Of a stretch of 64,000 bases of DNA, positions 13,020-23,931 are shown piece after piece. Numbering within the stretch: position 1 is the first letter of the stretch; each line of letters begins with the position of its first letter. The position numbers and the translations under genes were made by a program. The stretch covers positions 4,216,001-4,280,000 of the forward strand of contig JAETXT010000003.1 of NCBI GenBank assembly GCA_019188255.1, in the 5' to 3' direction. The notes beneath the pieces were generated by a model. It had not been told where the DNA came from. It did not search any database and saw only the letters and a program-made list of their open reading frames with translations. The DNA comes from Verticillium longisporum (lineage: Eukaryota > Ascomycota > Sordariomycetes > Glomerellales > Plectosphaerellaceae).

Positions 13020-13392
13020 TCTGGCGGCAGCAAATACTATACTGGCGATATAAGGCTGTTCTCGTTGTCACCTGGGCCTTTCCGCTTCAGCACTTCGAAG
13101 TGTTTGCAACAAGCGCGTTTCCCATTGATGGCGACAAGGATCAAAAAACGGCTGGAGGTTCGAGTCAACGATTAGATAACATCAAGCATCCTGAATGGGG
13201 GAAACTACTTACCTAATACTAGTATCACGTGATCGCGCGACTATATCTTGTCACGTTGGAGCAGGCAGGCAGTCATCTCACACTGCAGTCGCGTCACGTT
13301 CCTCCTGCAATTAGGTCTCACCCTGGCTTCCTCCATAATGGTGCCGCTCATCAGAGCAATACAACGTCCTCCATGATCTGAAAATCCTCGTC
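13020..13392. promoter_or_regulatory. Bidirectional promoter between SLU7 and REV3
   Basis: This 373-bp spacer lies between two divergent start codons. It contains a perfect TCACGTGA palindrome at 13225-13232 and a TACCTAATACTAG stretch just before it. No coding potential was seen. Confidence 0.5.
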
Positions 13393-16300
13393 ATGGACCT
13401 CTTCCGGGTCAGGTTGAATTGCTTGGACCATTATCAAGGCACGTCGACGCGGTTTGACCCCCAACTGCGGAACGATGTTCACCCCTCTCAAGCCGCGAAG
13501 GGGCCAAAAGTCCCTATTGTAAGGGCTTTTGGGTCCACCGAGACGGGCCAGAAAGTATGCGCGCATATTCATGGAGCGTTTCCCTACATGTATGTCGAGT
13601 ATAGCGGCAGCCTGGAGCAAGATGAAGGTGAGGACAGCCTAGCACACTGATTCGGTGTCGCTAATCAAAATAGTTGGCGCATACATCTATCGTTTACATC
13701 TTTCCATTGATCACGCGCTGGCAGTTAGTTATCGCCGTGATCAGTATTCAGGGAACGCCAAGTTTGTAGCACGAGTCACTCTCGTCAAGGGGATCCCGTT
13801 TTATGGGTTCCATGTCGGTTACAAGTTCTTCCTCAAGATCTATATGTTCAACCCCATTGTCATGACACGTCTGGCAGATCTTTTCCAACAGGGCGTTATT
13901 ATGAAGCGGAAATTTCAACCCTACGAGGCCCATCTCCAGTACTTGTTGCAATTCATGACCGACTTCAATCTCTACGGGTGTGGGTTTCTCGATGCTTCAA
14001 CTGTTCACTTCAGAGCGCCCGTACCGCGTTATACAGAGGAAGGGAACTCGCTACACTTGTGGCATGACCAATCAATCTCGCCAGGGAGCATCCTGGACGA
14101 CTTCTACCTCCCTAGGGTTAGTCGTTGCGCAATTGAAGTCGACATCTGCGTTCAGGATATCACCAATCGCAAAATAATCAAGGAACGTCTGCTACATCAC
14201 GACTTTGTTGAACGCGTTAAGCCACTCCGCTCGGATCTAAAACTAGTCAACAGTATGGCCGGGCTTTGGAAAGACGAAACAAGGAGACGCAAACTCCGAA
14301 TGACAAATGCTCAGCCAGGCAGTAGCCCCTTTCCAGCCGAAGTCCTCGTATCCATGTCGGCAAATGTTCGACAGACAGGGCTTCCAGGCTGGATACACGA
14401 GGAGGAGTACCGAGAGGACCTGGAAAGACTGATTGATGCAGAGAGAGACCAAGACGATCAAAGCCAGCCCGGCTTTGATACCTTTGTCGAACAGCATCCT
14501 TTGGCAAATTCGGTCAAGACTGCTTTGCAGTCAGTCGAGGATTTATTTCCAGCCAACCTGATGCCTGCGCTTGGTTTGGCGACAGAGATCATCGCCCCCG
14601 ATCAGAATCCAGCCAGCAGCATTGATGTTGACGAGCAAAAGATTATCGACAAGGACTTGCTTGATGCGAACGACTTCCCGAACGACTGTGACGAGGACTG
14701 GCTTCGAGATATCAACTTTTCAACTGCTGCGGCGAAGGAGGGTCCGAGAACACTTGTTAATGAGGTTGCGCCAAGTCTCAATACTCACAGGAAGCCCAGG
14801 GAAGGATCTAGTGCTGGGCAACGAGGTATTCTGCGGGAGACGACATCCGTAGTAGGGCCGTTCAAGGGCGTCTGCATAAGTCGGCTGACAACTGGCATCC
14901 CTCACGTTATCCCTATCCCAAGAGAGTTGCTTGCGATTGCGGAAGCCGACAACATGGTCAGCAAACGGCGTGGAGCACGGAACTCTAATAGCCAGTTCAG
15001 TACGTCTATAAAACGACGAGCCTCTGCTGTGTTGGGAAACGAATCGAAGCGCCCGAACCCCGGTCATAAATTATCCCAGCACAACACAGCTGCAAGAAAA
15101 CAAGAGGACAAGCTTAAGGTTCTGCCGAATGTTGCTTCCGTCCCCGAAACAAAGCTGCCGAGCAAGTGGTTGTCACCCACATTGAGGAGTTCCAGTGGAC
15201 CCAATGGTCGACAGATATTACCGCCGGGGCGAGCCAGCCATGCCTTGGGTTTCCCGGTTGTCAAGAGCCAAGACGACCCAAATACCAAGTTGCGTCTCAG
15301 TCAGATCGACAAAGACAAATTCTCATCTTCAGGCTCGCCAGAAAAACACGTGTTGTTCAATACAGCTGTTATGTTAACAGGAGGGAACGGCTCAACAATC
15401 CCGTTGGCTGGAATGACCGACGTTGGCAAAACTGCACAGGAGGCTTCGAGCTCGTCAAACACCTCGTCCTGTGCTTTGAATGCACTGCAGGCCGTTTCTG
15501 ACGGAAAGGTCATTCTTCTCATTGGGTCTTTGCCGCCCTCGAAGGTGAATGTTACCACAAGTCTCGGCGATGACCACACACCGGACGTTATTTATCAAGA
15601 TGCGTACTACAGCAATGAGTCGGATGTCCCTCTGAAACCCCGAGAGTATGCTGGCAAAGAGTTTCGCCTGGAGAGTAATACTCTACCTTACCTTCCGGAT
15701 TTTGATCCTACACGTGTCTTGCAAGATGGCGGCAGGTATGAGGAAACGGACAACCCAGCTTTTGATGAAGCTCTCGGCGATGAGCAACGCGCAATGTGCT
15801 CGTTTAGAGGCTGGGAAATCGCCCAGCCTCCTCCCAGTTACAGAGAGGTAAAGATCTGGTGGGAGATAAAGCAGGCGAAACGGAAGTCAAAGTCAGATTC
15901 CGCGCTCAAGTCATCACAGAGCCCCAAAGTGAACCATCATTATTCTCAGATTGATGGGCCAACACCACGAAACACTCATGGATTCAAGTATACCCAGAAG
16001 AAGAAGTCCAGTGGCATCAAACACGAGATCCAGTATATGAGTACAATGAGCTTGGAGGTGCATGTCAACACGAGGGGTCATCTTGTGCCTGATCCGGAGC
16101 ACGATGAGGTCCAGTGCATTTTCTGGTCAATAAAAGCTGACGGTTCGATAAGCGTCAGTCAGGAAGCCGCCGGGGCCATGATCCAAGGCATAGTCTTGCT
16201 TTCCTCTGATGGGAGCTTGGCGGAGAGGGTACGACGGCAAACATCTGTCGAGGTAGTCGAAGAGACGGAGGAATTGGACCTCTTTGTGCGGATGGTGGAG

Positions 16301-18604
16301 ATTGTGCGAACCCATGATCCCGACATCCTGACGGGATACGAAGTTCACGGAAGCTCCTGGGGCTACCTCATCGAACGAGCTCGCGTTAAGTATGATTACG
16401 ATCTCTGCGACGAATTCTCTCGCATGAAAAGCAACTCACATGGAAGAATTGGCAAAGAAAACGATCGTTGGGGCTTCAATACTACGTCGACCATTCGCGT
16501 TACTGGCAGACACATGATCAATGTTTGGAGAGCCATGCGCGGGGAGCTGAACCTGCTGCAGTACAGCATGGAGAACGTCGTATGGCATCTGCTGCACCGG
16601 CGTATACCTCACTATTCATGGAGTACTCTCACGAAGTGGTACAAGAGCGGCATGCATCGCGACATGAGCAAGCTGCTGCGTTACTATCTGAGCCGTACAC
16701 GGCTGGACATCGACATCATAGAGGCGAATGAGCTGATTCCGCGGACCAGCGAACAAGCTCGGCTGCTCGGCGTGGACTTTTTCTCAGTCTTCTCTCGCGG
16801 CTCCCAGTACAAGGTTGAGTCCATCATGTTTCGTATTGCGAAGCCCGAGAACTTCATCCTTGTCTCTCCCAGCAGGCAGCAAGTGGGCGGTCAGAACGCC
16901 CTGGAGTGCTTGCCGCTAGTTATGGAGCCGCAAAGCGCCTTCTACAGCAGCCCAGTGCTCGTCTTGTACTTCCAGAGTCTGTATCCAAGTGTTATGATTG
17001 CATATAACCTGTGCTACTCCACGTTTCTTGGTCGTATCACCAGCTGGAGGGGTATGAACAAGATGGGATTTACTGAGTACAAAAGACATCAACGACTCCT
17101 CGAGTTGCTGAAAGACCACATCAACATTACGCCCAATGGCATGATGTACGCGAAGCCTGAGATCCGCAAGTCTTTGCTAGCTAAGATGCTTGGCGAGATC
17201 CTCGAAACTCGAGTGATGGTTAAGAGCGGGATGAAGCAGGATAAGGACGACAGGTCGTTGCAGCAGCTCCTCAACAACAGACAGCTGGCCCTCAAACTGC
17301 TGGCAAATGTCACATACGGCTACACCTCGGCCTCCTTTTCCGGACGCATGCCCTGTTCAGAGATTGCGGACAGCATCGTACAGACTGGACGAGAGACCCT
17401 TGAAAGAGCGATTGCCTTCATCCACTCACAAGAGCGGTGGAACGCTGAGGTGGTGTATGGTGACACAGACAGCTTGTTCATCCACCTCAAGGGCAGCACA
17501 AAAGATCAAGCTTTCGACATTGGTAACGAGATTGCCAAGGAGATTGCCGACATGAACCCGAGGCCCATCAAACTCAAGTTTGAGAAGGTTTACCACCCGT
17601 GTGTCCTTCTCGCCAAGAAGCGTTACGTCGGCTACAAATACGAGAGCAAGAACCAGGTCAAGCCCGACTTTGACGCCAAAGGCATCGAAACGGTGAGACG
17701 GGACGGCACCCCGGCCGAGCAGAAGATTGAAGAGAAGGCCCTGAAGCTCCTTTTCGAGACAGCCGACCTGAGCCAGGTCAAGGCATACTTTCAAGCGCAA
17801 TGCGAAAAGATCATGCGCGGCACCGTCTCCATTCAGGACTTTTGCTTCGCCAAGGAAGTCAAGCTCGGCTCCTACAGCGACAAGGGCCCGCCGCCGCCGG
17901 GCGCCATGATCAGCACGAAGCGCATGCTCGAAGACGCCCGCGCAGAGCCGCAGTACGGCGAGCGCGTGCCCTACGTCGTGGTCACGGGCGCGCCGGGCGC
18001 ACGGCTAATCGACCGCTGCGTCGCCCCCGAAACGCTCCTGCGCGACTCGCAGTCACAGCTGGACGCCGAGTACTACATATCGAAGAATCTCATCCCGCCG
18101 CTCGAGCGCATCTTCAACCTCGTGGGCGCCAACGTTCGCCAGTGGTACGACGACATGCCCAAGGTGCAGCGCGTGCGCCGCCTCGAGCAGCGCACGGCCG
18201 CAGCAACGCACCTGGGTCAGGGCCCAGGGCAAGGTCAGGGCCAGGGGACCAGCCGGAAAACTCTCGAGAGCTACATGAAGTCGGCCTCGTGCATCGTCTG
18301 CGACGTCAAGATGAAGGTCGAGGGCACGCTCTGCGAGCGGTGCCGCGGCGACGTCCCGCCGAGCATCCTTAACCTGCAGAGCCGTCTCATGCGCGAGGAG
18401 AAGAGATATCTCGACGTCGTCAAGCTGTGCCGTAGCTGCGCGGCGCTGCCGCCTCTCGATGACGTGGCGTGCGATAGCAAAGATTGTCCCGTCTTCTACT
18501 CACGGGTCAAGCAGGCCACCCGACTGGCTGCCGAGAGGAGCGTGCTTGAGCCGGTGATCAAGGAGCTCGGCGCCGAGGCTGCCAGGGCGGCTTTGGAGTG
18601 GTAG
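13393..18604 (+). CDS. REV3: DNA polymerase zeta catalytic subunit Rev3
   Basis: B-family polymerase that extends past DNA lesions (translesion synthesis) with Rev7 and the Pol31/Pol32 subunits. Exons 13393-13627 and 13674-18604 give 1,721 residues. The start MDLFRVRLNCLDHYQG and the splice to VGAYIYRLHLSIDHALAV match the family N-terminus. The polymerase core has SLYPSVMIAYNLCYSTFLG (about residue 1180), KLLANVTYGYTSASFSGRMP and the metal-binding YGDTDS (about 1342). Two C-terminal cysteine clusters follow: CIVCDVKMKVEGTLCERC (from about 1618) and CRSC...CDSKDCPVF (from about 1663). By family knowledge the second carries an Fe-S cluster and binds accessory subunits. A Gly-Gln run (GQGPGQGQGQG, about 1592-1604) sits between the polymerase core and the cysteine clusters. 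It is convergent with TEX2. Confidence 0.96.
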
Positions 18605-19021
18605 GATGTTTTCGATAGGTGCGGGCCATACGGTTTTTGGATTAGACTAGGAAGGTCCCTTGATTTTGTTTGCATAGCGAAGCGAAGATGGGGGGTTTTC
18701 GTCCTTTTTAGCCACATGGGGTTTATGCAGGAGTTATGATCATGAAATGCTGCGAAGTCAACGATAAAACAATTCCACCCCGTGACGTGCTTCCACGGTG
18801 AGCGTGCTCAACAGTAGGGTCAAAAAACCCAAGGTTGTGTCTCATGCTGTAAATCGTATTCGACATTCGTCCATTCATCCCCGCCCCAAGCTATGATAGA
18901 TAAAATCAAACAATACCATGACTACAGGATGTGCACCCAGACGCCCGGTCCTGACTGGCGTGGAGCTCTCGTCCCTAACTCATTGTTGAAACAAAATGAT
19001 CCCTGAAGCCTCGATTCCATA
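18605..19021. other. 3' region between convergent REV3 and TEX2
   Basis: This 417-bp gap joins the 3' ends of two convergent genes. It holds untranslated and polyadenylation sequence by position (for example AATAAAATCAAA-like stretches near 18900). No other feature was seen. Confidence 0.45.
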
Positions 19022-22000
19022 TTAACTCCTCATCTCAGCCGGCACCGCAGCTAGATCTCGTTTCGCTTCAGCAAGCGGCGCCTCGGGTTCGCCGCCTTCC
19101 TCCTCGGTATTGTCCAGCCATCCAGAAAAGTCATCGTCATCATCTAGTAGTACTTGAGCCGGGCGCGCCTCAATAGGACTGTCGGCCTTGCGGCTGGCCG
19201 AACTTTTCAATCCAACGGTTGATCTCTGCTTCACCATCGGCGTAGCGTGGTCTTCTTCGTCTGGTGCCATGCGTGGTTTGCCCAAGGAAGATCCTGTTTC
19301 CTGCACCCCTGCTTCCCAAGCTGGCGCACGACTGGTGTAGTCTGTCATATCCTCGTTCAAGGGGGTGGAGGGTTCCGACTCCATCGGCGCCGCGACGACG
19401 AATAGGTCGTTGGTGTCCGTTTCCTCCCGTATCTCTCTGTGTCTTCGCGACGGCACGGGAGGTTTCCGTTCGCCCGCGCTGTTGATGCTGTCATCCGAAT
19501 GCGGGCGATCGGGCAGTGATGGTGCCGGCTCCGGTTTTCGTTTCGACGGTACGGGTATCGGAGTCACCTTTTGCGTCCTGTCAGGGGGGGGGAGCGGGGA
19601 CCCGGGCGGCGGCAGCCGCCTGCCCCGACCCATCGGTTTGTTGAGATCTAACGGGGGCTCCGTCTCCCCTGAGATGCCATTCCTTGCATCTTTGTGCCTT
19701 TGTATCGCGTTCCAGCCCCATTGCCTTGCCTGTGTGGCCGCGTTTGCGACGGCGGCGAGCGTGACCCGCTTCTGATTTTGTTCTTCGCCCTGAGAGCTGC
19801 TGTTTGCAGTATCCAACGCGGTATCACGGCGGAAGAGGCCTGTAAGGGAGCCCGGGTTGCTCCTGAGCGACCCAGCATTGCTCTTGACGGATCCCTTGAG
19901 CGAAGACGCGAAAGATGCAGCTGAGCTGTTGGGGTCATCGGCAGGCGCAGACTCCAGAGAGGAGGCGGTGCTACGACGACCAGCTGCGACAGGCGTCTTC
20001 TCTGTCTCTTTCTCGTTGTCGGTGTCCTCGCGTGAAGACGGGGGCGAGGGGTCGGTGTCCTTGGCCAAGGATGCAGGACGCGCTGGTGAAGCTGTGGGTG
20101 TCTGCCCCGTTGAGCCCACGGAACGGGCCGAAAGGGCTGCCATCATGGCCGAGGCGTTATCCGAAGGTGGCGAGGACGGCTTAAACACATCAGCGTGGGC
20201 TGTGTCGGTGCCCACGATGGGGTCTGACGGGCTCGACATCGAGTTGGACCTCAAAGTCTTGGGACGTGAGCTGGTAGGGCTGTTAGGCTCGATGCCCGTC
20301 GACACACCAGCTGTCGAGGGTCTCAATGTCTTTCCTGCCAGCTTACGGCCGAGAAGGCCTGTCGGAGGCACGTTGTCCGATAGGGGAGCGCTGTGGCTCT
20401 TCTCGACAGGCTTCAGGTCGGCCGTGTCAACATCGCCGGATTCTTCCAAACGATTGACCGTATCCACATCTCCCTCTTGTGCCAGGTTTGTCTCCACACT
20501 ATGTGAGACGACAACGGCGTCATCAGCTTGCCAGATGCCTCCTCGCCACTTTTTATGTTCCGTATTGAAAAACGGGACATCGTCCCAATATGGTTGGACG
20601 AGCGTTTCGGCGATGACCTCCTTCATGCGGTGCTCAATCTGCCGCAGAATGAGGGTGTACGTGATCTGTCTTGAGCTGACAATGGGCTCAATGGTCATCT
20701 CCATCTTGGGCATAGTCTGAAAGGAGAACCAGACGCGGTTGCTCGGCGGCGGCTTGATCTTGAAGAAGACGTGGCCGTCAAGCTTGTGCAGCACGACAGC
20801 CAAGACCAGATCGACCTCGCGCACCTTGAAGCGGGAGCCCAAGTCGAGACGAGCAGTGGCAGCCACTTCCATGCGAAAGTTGCCGTTGTATTTCACGTCG
20901 GCCTCCATGCCACACTCTCCCTCGACGCTGAGATCCTTGTGTCGCGGATTCAGCAGCACGGGCGCTGAATCGCCCGTATCAATTTTGCGAATGACTATGT
21001 TGGTCAGAAAGGAGGGTCGTTTCACTCGGGCTATCTTCTTGGTGAGCCTCTCGCGGATCATATGCTCCAAGTCGGCCGTCTTGTACAGGCCGAGGAACAC
21101 GCGCCCAATCATGGCGTTGAGCCACCGCGTTTGTTGGTGGTCTTCTGAAGAATGCAGCTTTTGTACCAAGGTGATGATGTTCTTGACGTCAAATTGCTGA
21201 GGCTTGGGTGCCTTCTTGTCCACGTCCATCTCGGAGTATTGCTCCTGGTGTCGAAGGAGAGCAAAGTAAAAGTCCTCCTTGGCCGAGCCGTCTTCGGAGA
21301 AGAGATAGAAGGGCTTCGATAACTGGCCGTCGGCTCCGACATCATCCTTCCGACGTGACAGACACAGAGCGTTCCTCTTGATGAACAGCTCGCCCTCTGG
21401 CGTGACGTCTCCTCCCGAGTATATGCTGATGGTATGGTGGGCCAGCGAGACGACATGGCGCACTTCGATCTGCTCCTCATCGTCGAACAACATGATGTGG
21501 CCGTGCCTGTGGTTGCACAACAGAGTCAGCTACCGAGGCACCCGACAGTGAAAAAGACAGTGCGTGAGAGTGAGAGATGGTGGTCAGGGCTGGGGACCTG
21601 GGGAAGGGCTGGGGGACCTGGGGAAGGAATAGACCGACCTCAGCACGACGTAGAAGACATTGCCGGCATTCTTGGGTCGTTGGTTCGCGGCGGCCTTGGT
21701 CTCGAGCGGTCCAGGTCCTTGCTTCCTGTCAAAGATGCTGCGATACATGGCCTGGTAGACGCTCTGGCTGGGGGCGGCCACGGTGGCGGATCCGACGGGG
21801 GTGGCCCGCTCGATGGGGCGGGCGTTGATGCCCATGGGCGTGTACTCTCGACACACGGCAAAGTAGCCAGAGGCTACCTCGTTGTCCTGCGTCGACCGGC
21901 TCTTGGGAGCATCCTCAGCCTCGGTCTTGGCCTTGTGCGCCGTCCTCGCCCCTTCGAGGCCGGCCAGGTCGTCGTCAGGCTGGACGATGGCGCTGGGGTC

Positions 22001-22135
22001 ATGACGGTCGGCGTCGACATCTTGTCGGTAGGGCAGGGTGTAGTGGGCGTGTGCAAGGACGGCCACGACGACGAGAGGGAGGAACGTCAGGCCGCCGAAA
22101 ATGTAGGCGAACAAGAAGCCGGCGAAGCTGCCCAT
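19022..22135 (-). CDS. Tex2/Nvj2-like SMP-domain membrane-contact protein
   Basis: An ER membrane protein that carries lipid at organelle contacts; yeast Nvj2 works at nucleus-vacuole and ER-Golgi contacts. Exons 22135-21639 and 21506-19022 encode 993 residues. A hydrophobic N-terminal segment (about residues 3-30, FAGFLFAYIFGGLTFLPLVV) anchors the protein. A PH-like region (about 165-275) starts around HGHIMLFDDEEQIEVRHVV. The lipid-binding SMP domain (about 295-485) includes RVFLGLYKTADLEHMIRERL and ends near QPYWDDVPFF. The remaining half is Ser/Pro-rich, with repeated PPVPSRR-like and RRLPPPGSPLPPP segments that look disordered. The splice joins CTG-AG to G-CAC and restores the LRHGHI reading. 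The gene is a usual member of the SLA2-side MAT flank, where it is called TEX2. Confidence 0.9.
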
Positions 22136-23931
22136 GGTTCCTTCGGACCTAGGGCCAGTGTCGATGACGGTGCGCGAAGGAGGGCGCTAGCAACTGGTCG
22201 GAAGGCCAGGTCGTCGAGGGGCCGACGATGGCATCTGTACGTGAAGCAGTGCCAGATGAATAAAATCTTAGCAAGGTTTTTGCAGCAAATGAATACGGAG
22301 ACAAAGAGCGATGGCGACCGACGTGGTTGACTGACGGTGGGTTACAGACCGTTGTGTCGAGGAAGGTTCGATGGCTCGAGACCGAGGGTGTCCTCCAGCG
22401 TGTGTGTACCTTGCCTTGAGGCAGGCAGACGGTGGGGAGCGGGGGGGCCGGAATGGGACAGCAGGACACTGTGAGCCAGGCACTAGGTACCTACCTACGT
22501 AACCGCTGACGGCTTACGGCTTACGGCTTACGGCGGATTGAGAGGTACCTACCGTTCAGTCGGTCCCCCGACCCCGGTCCCAAAACATCCCCATCAGCCA
22601 AGCTGAGCTTCAAAGGGATCGGATGGGGCTGCCTGTGCCGCCGCCCCAGCTGGCACAGGACCAGATCATCAATCAAGGAAATATTTGGATGGTCTGACCT
22701 GCAAAGGAACTGCAAAGGAATAAAATGGTTGGCTGATCCTCAGCAGCTTGCTTCCGAAAACCCCGATCCCGCTCGTATCATGCTCCCGAAACACCTCTTC
22801 TCACCTCCATGGGCCCCCGGAAACGCACAGAGCGAAAAGCGAGTGGCCTCTCCTCTGAGAACCTGCTCCAGGATTCGCCAACAAAGACGACTTAAACAAC
22901 AGCCTACCTTCCACCCGAGTTTCGGGACTGTCTGTCCAAGATCGAATTGGCCCGCAGAGCCCTGGAAGACCTCAATCGTCACACGAAGCGCCCAGTCTCC
23001 GGTAGAGGCAAGTTCGGCACTGGAAGAAATACGTCATGTGATTTCCCATGCCGCCAGCCATGCGAGCTCCCTCTGGTGGAGACCTTCCCAGCCTTGGCAC
23101 GTCACTCGACGCTCCTGTCATCGTCCCGCACAGGGACGATCGACAAACGCCAACAGCACCGCCTTCACACTGCTATCCACTCGTACCTGATTCTGATTGC
23201 CTAGGGCTGATTGTAATGTATGTATCGTGGCTGTCCCGCCATGTTTGCCAAGGTGGCGCGCAGACAGCACTCGAAGCAGCAGTACACATGTTCTTCGTCA
23301 CTCATCGTGGCGGCAGCTTTATGCATTACATTGGTGGATAAAAAATGGTCTATCTCGTCAATGTGTCGCTCTCCAAGTCCCCTCATACCGCGTCATCATG
23401 CCTTCAACACAAACACACACCCCTGGTTTGAGGTGTTGCTCAGATAGTCCGGTGACGATAAGCGTTCTTCCTGGTCAAGCGCCAAACCGAGGCAAACAAA
23501 CGAAGCAGAATAGACAGGACAATCGGTAAGGAAATCGTTTCTGGGCCGTGGCCCGTGTGATGGTGCTATGCTGTGCAGCGCAACCCCTGAGACGTAGAGA
23601 AAGAGAAAAGAGACGGAGGCAAAGAATGATTGTGGCGCGGAGGATATAGTGTTCCATCAGGAGAAGGAAAGAAGACACAAGTCGTGGGAGTCGTGAAAGT
23701 CGTCGCGAGTCGCGAGGTAGTCATAATGATAATTCCCATGGCGTGAAGCCCAGTTTTTGTTGAATTCTGGTGTAGCGAGTGACAAGAAGGCAATCGAAAA
23801 GACTGAGTGAATAGAGTACTGTTTTCTGTTTCTTTTTTTTCCGGTAAGAGAGTGTGTTTTCGTTTGGTTTGTTATTTCTTTTTTTTTTTTTTGCTCACGG
23901 CTCGAGCCAGGCTGAACCGCCGCCGGTTCGC
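22136..23931. other. Intergenic region between TEX2 start and apsA-like end
   Basis: No gene is supported in this 1.8-kb stretch. It contains a short tandem of the 7-mer CTTACGG (four copies, about 22508-22533), two TAGGTACCTACC-type motifs (22482-22500 and 22543-22553), and a poly-T tract at about 23878-23892 just past the stop of the next gene. Part of it must be the TEX2 promoter and leader. Confidence 0.5.

Noticed and set aside
17800..18372. 190-codon Arg-rich frame within REV3
   Set aside because: Out-of-frame shadow of the GC-rich 3' part of REV3.
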